Assembly: GCA_002368665.1 (NCBI GenBank)
Contig: DFEK01000001.1
Location: forward strand, 213,643 to 277,642
Direction: 5' to 3'
DNA length: 64,000 bases
DNA from: Lachnospiraceae bacterium UBA3804
GTDB lineage: Bacteria > Bacillota > Clostridia > Lachnospirales > Lachnospiraceae
Shown here: in pieces, positions 15,634 to 24,077 of the stretch
Position numbering within the stretch: position 1 is the first letter of the stretch
How the letters are laid out: the number at the start of each line of letters is the position of its first letter
Made by a program: the position numbers and the translations under genes
Notes under the pieces: generated by a model
Told to the model about the DNA's origin: nothing
What the model saw: the letters and a program-made list of their open reading frames with translations, nothing else
Databases searched by the model: none

Positions 15634-16986
15634 ATGGAAGATGCGAGAAGAAACGGCGTATCGTTGGGAAAACTGAATCTGTACATGCTGATCATCGCCG
15701 TGATTATCGGTATCATTTTGGTTTTTTCCATGCAGAAAACGCAGAAACTGTACAATGAAACAAACACCGTTACGCAGAATCTGGTTTCCTGGGAAACCAG
15801 TTCCTACGGAATGCAAATCGCTTCCGACTATCTGACAAATGAAATTCGAAATTTTGCCATAACGGGTGAAATGGAGCATTTGAATAATTATTTTGAGGAA
15901 GTCAATGTAACCAAGAGAAGAGAAGCGGCCCTTGATGTTTTGGAAGAGCAACAGGGTAAAACGGTTGCTTACCAGAATCTTGCAGATGCCATGGAAGGCT
16001 CCCTGGAACTTATGGATATTGAGTATTATTCCGCAAGGCTTGTTGCGGAAGGATACGGGATCAAGGGAAGCGATCTTCCGTTAGAGATTCAGCAGATTTC
16101 GCTGACGGATCAGGATAAGAAATTAACAAAGCAGGAGATGAAAGAGAAGGGTATTTCTCTTCTGTATGACGATACATACAATAACAAAAAAGAGTCCATC
16201 TCCAAGCACATGAACAAATGCATTTCCGACTTGAACGAAAGCATGGTCGAGCAGCAGAAAGAATCGGCTGCCAAGCTTAAAAAGCAGGTATTCGGAGAGC
16301 ATATCCTGATCATCATTCTGATCGTGATCATGATCGGAATCGTAGTGCTTACCTTCCTTTTGATCATTAAACCGCTCAAACGCAGCGTGGAGCTGATCCG
16401 TGATGAGAAGGAAATTCCGTTAAAAGGCGCATATGAGGTCCAGTTCCTTGCCAAGACCTATAACTTAATGTATAACACGGCGCATATCAGCAACGACCAT
16501 ATGACATATGAGTCCACGCATGATAAAATGACCGGCCTTTACAATACGCACGGATATGAATTCCTGACCTTAAATATCGATATGGAAACAGCTACACTAA
16601 TCCTTTTGGATCTCGATAATTTCTCGCAGGTGGATCACACCTTCGGTAAAGAGATCGGAAACCGTGTGCTGATCAAAGCGGCGGATACGATTTTGAAAAA
16701 TTTCCGCGCGCAGGATTACATCTGTAAACTGGATAATGATGAATATGCGGTCATCATGATCCACACAAGCGAAAGGCAGAAAGAATTGATCGCCAATAAG
16801 ATCAATGCCATCAACGAAAAGCTTCGAAGCCATGAGGACGATATTCCGAGTATCACACTTAGCGCAGGTATCGCATTCGGTGCCAAAGGCACGGGAGTCC
16901 GCAATATCAATAACGTAGCCAAGGAAGCTTTGGAAGAAGCCAAGAAAAAGAGCGCAGGAATTTGCTTTATGACAGCGAAAGGCTGA
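15634..16986 (+). CDS. Membrane sensor protein with a degenerate GGDEF domain
   Basis: 450 residues from the ATG preceded by AGAAAGGG. Two transmembrane segments (about 19-37 and 220-243) flank a roughly 180-residue extracytoplasmic helical sensor. The cytoplasmic C-terminus has the GGDEF fold (H-D-K-M-T-G-L-Y-N, L-I-L-L-D-L-D-N-F-S-Q-V-D), but the signature loop reads L-D-N-D-E (366-370) instead of GGDEF. The first two glycines are lost, so diguanylate cyclase activity is unlikely; GTP binding or a scaffold role is possible. It ends before a bidirectional terminator. Confidence 0.8.
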   Translation: MEDARRNGVSLGKLNLYMLIIAVIIGIILVFSMQKTQKLYNETNTVTQNLVSWETSSYGMQIASDYLTNEIRNFAITGEMEHLNNYFEEVNVTKRREAALDVLEEQQGKTVAYQNLADAMEGSLELMDIEYYSARLVAEGYGIKGSDLPLEIQQISLTDQDKKLTKQEMKEKGISLLYDDTYNNKKESISKHMNKCISDLNESMVEQQKESAAKLKKQVFGEHILIIILIVIMIGIVVLTFLLIIKPLKRSVELIRDEKEIPLKGAYEVQFLAKTYNLMYNTAHISNDHMTYESTHDKMTGLYNTHGYEFLTLNIDMETATLILLDLDNFSQVDHTFGKEIGNRVLIKAADTILKNFRAQDYICKLDNDEYAVIMIHTSERQKELIANKINAINEKLRSHEDDIPSITLSAGIAFGAKGTGVRNINNVAKEALEEAKKKSAGICFMTAKG

Positions 16987-17006
16987 TGAAAGAATGCATA
17001 ACAAAA

Positions 17007-17032
17007 GGGATAGCAAATGCTATCCCCTTTTT
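17007..17032. terminator. Bidirectional terminator between the GGDEF gene and tRNA-Leu
   Basis: GGGATAGCA (17007-17015) pairs with TGCTATCCC (17018-17026), with T-run on the plus side and A-run (T-run on minus) upstream. It can stop the plus-strand GGDEF transcript and the minus-strand tRNA transcript. Confidence 0.8.
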
Positions 17033-17037
17033 AGTTC

Positions 17038-17120
17038 TGCCGGTGGCGGGACTTGAACCCGCACGTTGTTGCCAACAACAGATTTTGAGTCTGCCTCGTC
17101 TGCCATTCCGACACGCCGGC
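17038..17120 (-). tRNA. tRNA-Leu (anticodon CAA)
   Basis: On the minus strand the 83-nt gene starts GCCGGCG at 17120 and ends with the complementary acceptor arm and discriminator A at 17038. The anticodon loop reads CTCAAAA, giving CAA, which reads UUG. A long variable arm (TTGTTGGCAACAA) marks a class II tRNA, and the T-loop GGGTTCAAGTCCC is canonical. The CCA end is not encoded. Confidence 0.96.
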
Positions 17121-17137
17121 TTATTTCAACGAAAGTT

Positions 17138-17166
17138 ATATTATCATAATTTACGTTACCAGGCAA
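17138..17166 (-). promoter_or_regulatory. Promoter of tRNA-Leu
   Basis: Minus-strand TTGCCT (17166-17161), a 17-bp spacer and TAATAT (17143-17138), 17 bp before the tRNA 5' end. Confidence 0.6.
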
Positions 17167-17182
17167 GAGTTTTAACGCCTTC

Positions 17183-17211
17183 TTTTCATTTTGAGCGTTA
17201 TAGTGTAAAAT
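17183..17211 (+). promoter_or_regulatory. Promoter of the ZAS-polA region
   Basis: TTTTCA (17183-17188), a 17-bp spacer and TAAAAT (17206-17211), 37 bp before the ATG at 17249. Confidence 0.5.
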
Positions 17212-17248
17212 ATATTTGGTAAAAATTTGGACATTTAGGGATGAGTGG

Positions 17249-17581
17249 ATGAAACAGACACTGGAGTGCGAAGAAGTACAGAAATTAATTCCATATTTTA
17301 TCGACGGAAAGACGGATTCCAATCAGTCGCTTGATTTTATTCGCCATATCAAAGGCTGCAAAACCTGCATGGAAGAACTTTCCGTGGAATATCTTGTGCT
17401 CGTGGGCGTAAAGCGCCTGGATTCCGCCTCGGCATTTAATCTAAACGACGAGCTGGATGATCTGATCCAAAGAAGCGAAGCCAAGGCCAAAAGAACCAAG
17501 AATATTTCGTTTCTTGTCTTTATCCTGTTCATCATCTTTGCCATTGTCGGAGGATACTTCCTGTCCGGATTTTTCTACTAA
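17249..17581 (+). CDS. Small ZAS-like (anti-sigma zinc finger) membrane protein
   Basis: 110 residues from the ATG at 17249, which has AGGG about 9 bp upstream; an in-frame TTG at 17216 lies just after the -10 box and is less likely. The N-terminal part has C-E-E-V-Q-K-L-I-P...H-I-K-G-C-K-T-C, the His-Cys-Cys pattern of zinc-binding anti-sigma factors (zf-HC2). A single C-terminal transmembrane segment (about 87-107) ends the protein. No sigma factor gene is adjacent, so it is an orphan. polA follows 18 bp later. Confidence 0.65.
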   Translation: MKQTLECEEVQKLIPYFIDGKTDSNQSLDFIRHIKGCKTCMEELSVEYLVLVGVKRLDSASAFNLNDELDDLIQRSEAKAKRTKNISFLVFILFIIFAIVGGYFLSGFFY

Positions 17582-17599
17582 AATACAGTTGAGGCATTC

Positions 17600-20335
17600 A
17601 TGAGTAAAATTCTCTTAATTGACGGTCACAGCATCATACACAGAGCTTTCTACGGCGTTCCGGATCTGACGAACTCGTCGGGATTACACACCAACGGTAT
17701 TTTCGGATTTTTGAACATTATGCTGAAAGCGATGGAAGACGAAAAGCCCACCCATCTTGCGGTGGCCTTTGATTTGCATGCGCCGACCTTCCGTCATGAG
17801 ATGTATAAAGAATATAAAGGAACCCGCCATCCGATGCCCGATGAGTTAAGGGAGCAGATTCCGGTACTGAAGAAACTTTTATCCGCCATGGATATTCTGA
17901 TCATGGAAAAAGAAGGTTTAGAGGCTGACGATATTCTGGGCACCATGGCAAAGAATGCGCAAAAGAGCGGAATGGACGCGGTCATTTTATCCGGTGACAG
18001 GGACCTTCTGCAGATTGCGGACGAGCGGATCAAGATCCGTATTCCGAAGACCAAGGGCGGAAGAACCGAAGTGGAAGAATATTTCCCGGAGGATGTAGTC
18101 AAAACGTATGGTGTAACGCCTGAGTGTTTTATAGATGTTAAGGCCCTGATGGGCGATTCCTCGGATAATATTCCGGGTGTTCCGAAGGTTGGCGAAAAGA
18201 CTGCAATTGAGCTGATCCAGACCTATGGTTCCATTGACGGAATTTACGATAAGATCGACAGCATTACCAAAGCAGCGATCAAGAAAAGTCTCGAAGAGAA
18301 TAAGGAACTTGCTTATTTTTGTAAGAAACTTGTAACGATCGTTACGGATGCCAAGCTTCCGTTTACGATCGAAGACGCCGTGCTTCGAAATCTCTTTAAT
18401 GACAATGCATATTCCTTGGTAAAGGAACTGGAACTGAAATCATTTCTTTCCCGCTTTGAACATGTTGAAAAGAAAAGCATTCTGTCTCCCGAAGTAAAAA
18501 TCGTAAAGAGTAAGGATGCGTATCCTTTGATCGAGAAGATCTTAAGAAAGGAGCAGATCGGTCTGTATGTTCATTTCGGTGAATGCAATGCATACGACCA
18601 TGAAAATTCCATCGAAGAAGGTCAGATGTCCTTATTTGCGATGGAAACACCGTCGGCACCGAAGATCCGCAAAATGCTCGCAATCGCATTAAGCGACGGC
18701 GAAGAGACCGTATCCCTGCATGTGGACAGCGAAGAAGCGGAAGAAAAGATCACGAAACTTCTTTGGAATGCTGTTAGTGAAGGTAAGACATTCGTGGTAG
18801 GAGGCGTCAAACCCTATTATCATTTTCTGCCCGAAGGATGGAAACAAAAAAGTGCTTCTGACATTTCCAAGGCATTCTATGATGTCTGCATCGGAGCGTA
18901 TCTTTTAAATCCTCTGAAGAATGATTACGATTCGGAAGCGGTGATCACACAGTATTACGACCCGGATTTTCCTTCGAGTGTGAATCTGTTCGGTAAAATG
19001 AAACCGGACGAACTTCTTGCAGCCAAAGAAGAGGAATATCTTCGTTTTATCGGACTTCTCGCTGCGCAGCTGCTTCCCGCCAAGGCGGAAGTGGAAAATA
19101 AAATCAAAACTTCCGGCATGGAGAAACTCTTTCACGAGATCGAAATGCCGCTGTCATACTGTCTGTTTGAAATGGAGCAGGAAGGCATCGGTATCCTGCC
19201 CCGGGAACTGAAAGCTTATACCGAGGATCTGTCAAAGAAGATCGACGCCCTGAAAGCATCGATCACCGAAGCTGCGGGAGAAGAGTTTAACATCAATTCA
19301 CCGAAACAGCTGGCCGAGATCCTTTTTGAGAAACTCGGACTTCCGGGCGGTAAAAAGACCAAGACCGGCTATTCCACAGCAGCTGACGTGCTTGAGAAAC
19401 TTGCTGAAGAGCATACGATCGTTGCCGATATCTTGGAATACAGAACATTAAGCAAATTAAAATCCACATACGGAGAAGGCCTTGCCGGGGAAATTGCCAA
19501 AGACGGAAGAATCCATACGACATTCCAGCAGACAGTAACCGCTACCGGAAGACTTTCCTCCACGGAACCGAATTTACAGAATATTCCGATCCGTATGGAA
19601 ATGGGCAGACTGATCCGCAAGGCATTCGTACCGAGGGACGGATATGTTTTTCTGGATGCCGATTATTCACAGATCGAACTTCGTATTTTGGCACATTTAT
19701 CCGAAGATGCCCAGCTGATCGAAGCTTATAACAGCGGCGAAGACATCCATGCAATCACCGCATCCAAAGTATTCCATGTTCCGCTTGAACAGGTGGACTC
19801 GCTTCTTCGAAGAAGAGCCAAGGCTGTCAATTTCGGTATCGTATACGGAATCAGTTCGTTCGGACTCGGCAAGGATTTAAATTTAAGCAAAAAAGAAGCA
19901 CAGAACTATATCGACGAATATTTCTTAACTTACCCGGGAATCAAGAATTTCCTCGACAAGGCCGTTTCGGATGCGAAGGAAATGGGATATTCCAGAACAC
20001 TTTACGGAAGGATCCGTCCGATTCCGGAATTAAAATCATCGAATTTCATGCAGCGTTCTTTCGGGGAACGCGTTGCCATGAACGCGCCGATCCAGGGAAC
20101 CGCAGCGGATATCATGAAGCTTGCGATGATCCGGGTTCGTGATGCGCTGTGCAAAGAATGCCCTGAAAGCAAAGTGCTGATCCAGGTGCACGATGAACTG
20201 TTGCTTGAAGTAAAAGAATCCGAGCTTGCAAAGGCAAGAAAGATTTTGCAATACGAAATGGAACATGCGGCTGATCTGGCCGTGAAATTAGAGACGGATA
20301 TCCATACCGGACGAAACTGGTATGAGGCAAAATAA
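17600..20335 (+). CDS. polA: DNA polymerase I
   Basis: 911 residues, normal for the family. The N-terminal 5' nuclease (about 1-290) has D-G-x-S-x-x-H-R-A-F-Y, E-A-D-D-I-L-G and S-G-D-R-D-L-L-Q. The middle region (about 300-520), where the 3'-5' exonuclease would sit, lacks the D-x-E and other acidic metal-ligand motifs, so proofreading is probably absent, as in many Gram-positive Pol I proteins. The polymerase part has motif A D-A-D-Y-S-Q-I-E-L-R, the O-helix R-R-x-A-K-A-V-N-F-G-I-V-Y-G and motif C Q-V-H-D-E. It fills gaps in repair and Okazaki fragment maturation. The coaE fusion gene follows after 8 bp. Confidence 0.97.
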   Translation: MSKILLIDGHSIIHRAFYGVPDLTNSSGLHTNGIFGFLNIMLKAMEDEKPTHLAVAFDLHAPTFRHEMYKEYKGTRHPMPDELREQIPVLKKLLSAMDILIMEKEGLEADDILGTMAKNAQKSGMDAVILSGDRDLLQIADERIKIRIPKTKGGRTEVEEYFPEDVVKTYGVTPECFIDVKALMGDSSDNIPGVPKVGEKTAIELIQTYGSIDGIYDKIDSITKAAIKKSLEENKELAYFCKKLVTIVTDAKLPFTIEDAVLRNLFNDNAYSLVKELELKSFLSRFEHVEKKSILSPEVKIVKSKDAYPLIEKILRKEQIGLYVHFGECNAYDHENSIEEGQMSLFAMETPSAPKIRKMLAIALSDGEETVSLHVDSEEAEEKITKLLWNAVSEGKTFVVGGVKPYYHFLPEGWKQKSASDISKAFYDVCIGAYLLNPLKNDYDSEAVITQYYDPDFPSSVNLFGKMKPDELLAAKEEEYLRFIGLLAAQLLPAKAEVENKIKTSGMEKLFHEIEMPLSYCLFEMEQEGIGILPRELKAYTEDLSKKIDALKASITEAAGEEFNINSPKQLAEILFEKLGLPGGKKTKTGYSTAADVLEKLAEEHTIVADILEYRTLSKLKSTYGEGLAGEIAKDGRIHTTFQQTVTATGRLSSTEPNLQNIPIRMEMGRLIRKAFVPRDGYVFLDADYSQIELRILAHLSEDAQLIEAYNSGEDIHAITASKVFHVPLEQVDSLLRRRAKAVNFGIVYGISSFGLGKDLNLSKKEAQNYIDEYFLTYPGIKNFLDKAVSDAKEMGYSRTLYGRIRPIPELKSSNFMQRSFGERVAMNAPIQGTAADIMKLAMIRVRDALCKECPESKVLIQVHDELLLEVKESELAKARKILQYEMEHAADLAVKLETDIHTGRNWYEAK

Positions 20336-20343
20336 GGTCAAAG

Positions 20344-22833
20344 ATGCAAAGATTTAACACCAAATCGGGAAAACTGATCGGCATGACCGGCGGAGTGGGA
20401 AGCGGTAAAACCACTGCGCTTACTTATCTGCGCGATGTATATGACTGCGAAATCCTTCTGGCGGATGAGATCGGACTTAAGCTCGAGAAAAAAGGCGGAG
20501 CATGTTATGAACCGCTGGTTGAACTTTTAAGTGAAGAGATTCTCGCTTCCGATCTGGAAATCGACAGAGCGAAAATGGCTGCTTTGATTTTTGACGATGA
20601 TGAACTGCTAAAAAAAGTCAATGCAATCGTGCATCCTGCGGTTCGCAAAGCCGTGGAAGAGGATGTGGAGCGCGTAAGACGCTTAGAGCCATATAAAACG
20701 ATCTTTTTAGAGTCCGCGATCTTCGTGGAAGCCGGATATCTGGATATGCTTGACGAACTCTGGGTAGTTACCACCGATAAGGAAAACCGCAAAGAACGCC
20801 TTTTAAAGGAGCGCGGCTATTCCGAAGAAAAATGCGATCAGGTGATGGGTAACCAGTTTTCGGATGACCAGTACCGTACTTATGCAGACCATGTTCTTAT
20901 CAATAACGGTTCGTTGGAGGAATTGTATCAACAGATTGACGAACTGATGACGGAGCCCGTTTTCGGACTGGATATCGGAACCAGAAGCGTTGTCGGAACC
21001 GTCGGATACTTAAAGGGCGGGATTTTTCAGATCATCGCACAGACGGTGAAGGAACATGATACCCGTGCCATGATGGACGGTCAGATTCATGATGTCCGCA
21101 AAGTAGCCGATACGATTAAAGAAGTGAAGTCGATTCTCGAAGAAAAGACCGGCCTTATATTAAAAAGAGTCTGCATCGCAGCCGCAGGCCGTGTGCTGAA
21201 GACTTTGGATGTTCATGAAACGCTATCGTTTGAAACGGATATCATCATCGAGGGCGAGGAAATTTACGAACTCGAATCGATGGCTGTGGAGAAGGCATAT
21301 CGCGAATTCGAAGAAACACAGTCCGGACAGGAAACTTATTATCTTGTCGGACATACCGTGCGGAAATATTATTTAAATTCGAACCCGATCGGCAACCTCG
21401 AAAACCAGAGAGGACACGAGATCGGAATGGATCTGATTGCGACATTCCTGCCACGTGATGTTGTCGAAGGCTTGTATCGCGCCGTGGAACTTTCGGGACT
21501 GGAAGTTGCCAATCTGACACTGGAGCCGATCGCCGCATCGATGGTTGCCATTCCCGAGAAATACCGTATGTTGAATCTGGCACTTGTGGATGTCGGTGCG
21601 GGAACGAGCGATATCTGCATCACGAAAGACGGAGCCATTGTTTCCTACGGAATGATCCCGAGAGCCGGAGATGCGCTGACCGAGATCATTGCCAAGCATT
21701 GTCTTGTTGAATTCAATGTGGCGGAAGAGATCAAAAGAAGCATCTGCGTTTTATCCGAAGTCGGGTACGAAGATATTATGGGAATTGCGCAGACGGTTAC
21801 GGCAGAAGAGATCAACCGTCTGATCGAACCGACGCTTTCGGAAATGACCAAAGAAGTGGCGGACAGGATTACCGAGTTAAACGGCGGAGAGTGCGTGAGC
21901 GCGATTTTTGTGGTCGGCGGTGGCGGAATGATCGCAGGCTACACCGAGCTTTTGGCACGGCATATGAACATCCCTGTCAACCGTGTCGCATTGCGCGGCG
22001 AAGAAGTGATGGGCAGATTTGTATTCCCCGAGAAAGATGTAAAGGCGGATTCCTTAATGGTTACGCCGCTCGGAATTTGTCTGAATTATTATGAGCAGAA
22101 TAACAATTTTATCTATGTCACCGTGAACGAAGACAAGGTAAAACTATATAATAACGGCAATCTCCATGTTGCGGATGCGCTGATGCAGATGGCGATTTCC
22201 AAAGAAAATATTTTCCCGAAACGCGGTCGTTCCATCCGTTTTACCGTTAACGGGGAAAACCGTCAGGTAAAGGGTGAACTCGGAGACCCGGCCGTAATCT
22301 CGGTAAACGGAATTCCTTCGAGCATTCATGAGACCGTACGGAAAAATGACCGCGTGGAGATTATTTTCTCCACGAAAGGGAAAGATGCGATCTGCAGGAT
22401 CGAAGATCTGGATGAGTACCGAAAGAGAGTGGACGAAGTGCTTGAGATCACTGTGGGTACCAGGAGCGTCGGAAGCGATTATGAAATCCGGGATGGAGAC
22501 ATCATTCACATTAAGGGTCTTTTCGAGGAAGAAGAGCAGGCAGAAGAGATCGAACCGGTTTCGAAAAACGTTAATATTGAGCCTGTTGCGGAGCGCAAGA
22601 AAGAATCCCTTGATACGGCATTTAAGGAATTTGTCGTGACCGTAAACGGGGATGCGATTTTGATGAAGGGTAAAGAATCGTACATATTTGTTGATATTTT
22701 TGATTATATTGATTTTGATTTACATAGCCCGAAAGGGCGTAAAATCGTAACGAAGGTGAATGGACTTCCCGTGTCGAACTATATGCAGGAACTTCCGGAA
22801 GGCGCCGTCGTTGAGATCTACTGGGAAGACTGA
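20344..22833 (+). CDS. Dephospho-CoA kinase fused to an FtsA-like ATPase
   Basis: 829 residues in one uninterrupted frame. Residues 1-200 are dephospho-CoA kinase (CoaE), the last step of coenzyme A synthesis, with P-loop G-G-V-G-S-G-K-T (16-23), L-A-D-E-I-G, the I-V-H-P-x-V-R motif and F-L-E-S-A-I-F. After a linker of a few residues, 205-570 is an actin-fold, FtsA-like domain: G-L-D-I-G-T-R-S, an 1C-like insertion, V-D-V-G-A-G-T-S-D-I (about 413-422) and V-V-G-G-G-G-M (about 520-526). The last roughly 250 residues are unrecognised and contain a beta-rich region. M202 could be an internal start, but no ribosome binding site lies at proper distance (GGAGG is 27 bp away). Confidence 0.85.
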   Translation: MQRFNTKSGKLIGMTGGVGSGKTTALTYLRDVYDCEILLADEIGLKLEKKGGACYEPLVELLSEEILASDLEIDRAKMAALIFDDDELLKKVNAIVHPAVRKAVEEDVERVRRLEPYKTIFLESAIFVEAGYLDMLDELWVVTTDKENRKERLLKERGYSEEKCDQVMGNQFSDDQYRTYADHVLINNGSLEELYQQIDELMTEPVFGLDIGTRSVVGTVGYLKGGIFQIIAQTVKEHDTRAMMDGQIHDVRKVADTIKEVKSILEEKTGLILKRVCIAAAGRVLKTLDVHETLSFETDIIIEGEEIYELESMAVEKAYREFEETQSGQETYYLVGHTVRKYYLNSNPIGNLENQRGHEIGMDLIATFLPRDVVEGLYRAVELSGLEVANLTLEPIAASMVAIPEKYRMLNLALVDVGAGTSDICITKDGAIVSYGMIPRAGDALTEIIAKHCLVEFNVAEEIKRSICVLSEVGYEDIMGIAQTVTAEEINRLIEPTLSEMTKEVADRITELNGGECVSAIFVVGGGGMIAGYTELLARHMNIPVNRVALRGEEVMGRFVFPEKDVKADSLMVTPLGICLNYYEQNNNFIYVTVNEDKVKLYNNGNLHVADALMQMAISKENIFPKRGRSIRFTVNGENRQVKGELGDPAVISVNGIPSSIHETVRKNDRVEIIFSTKGKDAICRIEDLDEYRKRVDEVLEITVGTRSVGSDYEIRDGDIIHIKGLFEEEEQAEEIEPVSKNVNIEPVAERKKESLDTAFKEFVVTVNGDAILMKGKESYIFVDIFDYIDFDLHSPKGRKIVTKVNGLPVSNYMQELPEGAVVEIYWED

Positions 22834-22863
22834 GCGATTGTGCTCGGAAACGGAGAGTATCGG

Positions 22864-23661
22864 ATGAGACTGGTTAGCCTCTCAAGCGGAAGCAGCGGAA
22901 ACTGTATTTATGTCGGAAACGACCATACGCATATTTTGGTGGATTGCGGAATATCCGGAAAGAAAACCGAAGAAGGATTAAATTCCGTCGGGCTTTCATT
23001 ATCCGATATCGATGCGATCTTAATCACACATGAACATGCGGATCATATCGGAGGGCTTGGCGTTCTTGCCCGTAAGGCAGGTGTTCCGATCTATGCAACC
23101 AGGGGTACTTTTGAAGGGATCCGCAGTACAAAGAGTGTCGGAGAACTGGATTCTTCGCTGTTTCATCCGGTGGAGGCGGAACTCCCTTTCCTGATCAAAG
23201 ATCTGGAAGTCGATCCGATGCAGATTTCCCACGATGCAAGAGAACCTGTGGCGTATCGTTTCTATGAAAATGAGAAAAAAGCTGCGATTGTAACGGACCT
23301 TGGTACATACGACCAAAGGATCGTGGATGCCCTGCAGGGATTTGATATTCTGTTCCTCGAAGCCAATCATGACATTAACATGCTTCAGGTCGGGCGGTAT
23401 CCGTATCCTTTGAAACAACGTATATTGGGAGATAAAGGGCATTTGTCCAATGAAGCCTGCGGAAGATTGTTAGCGAGACTTCTGCACGACGGGATCAAGT
23501 ATATCGAACTCGGACATTTGAGCCATGAAAACAATCTGCCGGAACTTGCATACGAGACCGTAAAACTGGAAGTGACCATATCGGACAATCCTTACGACGG
23601 GAACGATTTTCCGATCTACGTGGCGAAAAGAAGTGAGGTTTCGAGAGTTCTGGAAGTATAA
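22864..23661 (+). CDS. WalJ/YycJ-type metallo-beta-lactamase-fold hydrolase
   Basis: 265 residues from the ATG that precedes the family's typical start M-R-L-V-S-L-S-S-G-S-S-G-N. Metal-binding motifs are T-H-E-H-A-D-H-I-G-G (about 57-66), a later H in S-H-D-A-R-E, D in V-T-D-L-G-T and the C-terminal G-H-L-S-H-E-N-N. YycJ proteins are linked to cell-wall/DNA-replication coordination in Firmicutes and are usually next to walRK; here no walRK pair is adjacent. It lies 30 bp downstream of the CoaE-FtsA gene, probably in one operon with polA. Confidence 0.88.
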   Translation: MRLVSLSSGSSGNCIYVGNDHTHILVDCGISGKKTEEGLNSVGLSLSDIDAILITHEHADHIGGLGVLARKAGVPIYATRGTFEGIRSTKSVGELDSSLFHPVEAELPFLIKDLEVDPMQISHDAREPVAYRFYENEKKAAIVTDLGTYDQRIVDALQGFDILFLEANHDINMLQVGRYPYPLKQRILGDKGHLSNEACGRLLARLLHDGIKYIELGHLSHENNLPELAYETVKLEVTISDNPYDGNDFPIYVAKRSEVSRVLEV

Positions 23662-23667
23662 TAATTG

Positions 23668-23696
23668 TTGATTATATGAGGGAAACCGAGTATACT
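23668..23696 (+). promoter_or_regulatory. Promoter of the ACT-PFL operon
   Basis: TTGATT (23668-23673), a 17-bp spacer and TATACT (23691-23696), 67 bp before the start codon. Confidence 0.65.
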
Positions 23697-23762
23697 AAAT
23701 TTTGATAATTTTTTAACAAGAAGACTGATTACCAGTACACAATAAGATCATAAGGAGTTTAT

Positions 23763-24035
23763 ATGAAAAAGACTATCATTACCGTTGTCGGCAAAGACGG
23801 TGTCGGAATCATCGCTAAAGTCTGCACTTACCTTGCCAACAATAAAATCAATATCGAGGATATTTCACAGACTATCGTGCATGGCTATTTTAACATGATG
23901 ATGGTTGCGGATATGAATGAATCTCCCAAAGCATTTGAAGAGATTTCTTCCGAGCTTGCCCAGATCGGTGAGGAGATCGGAGTCGTGATCAGTCTGCAGA
24001 GAGAAGAGATCTTTGATTCCATGCACAGAATTTAA
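23763..24035 (+). CDS. ACT domain protein (UPF0237)
   Basis: 90 residues forming a single ACT domain: T-V-V-G-K-D-x-V-G-I-I-A-K-V near the start, then N-I-N-I-E-D-I-S-Q-T and F-x-M-M-M-V-A-D. ACT domains bind small ligands, often amino acids, and regulate partners. Its ribosome binding site is AAGGAG. The PFL-family gene starts 42 bp later. This two-gene pair is conserved in many Firmicutes, and a regulatory link between them is inferred from that. Confidence 0.92.
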   Translation: MKKTIITVVGKDGVGIIAKVCTYLANNKINIEDISQTIVHGYFNMMMVADMNESPKAFEEISSELAQIGEEIGVVISLQREEIFDSMHRI

Positions 24036-24077
24036 TTCCGGGTGCATCATAAATCAGACAATGAAGAGGGAAAAACA

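Noticed and set aside
20947..22833. Separate FtsA-like gene starting at the internal ATG 20947
   Set aside because: No ribosome binding site at usable distance and no stop between the CoaE and FtsA-like domains, so a fusion is the better reading.
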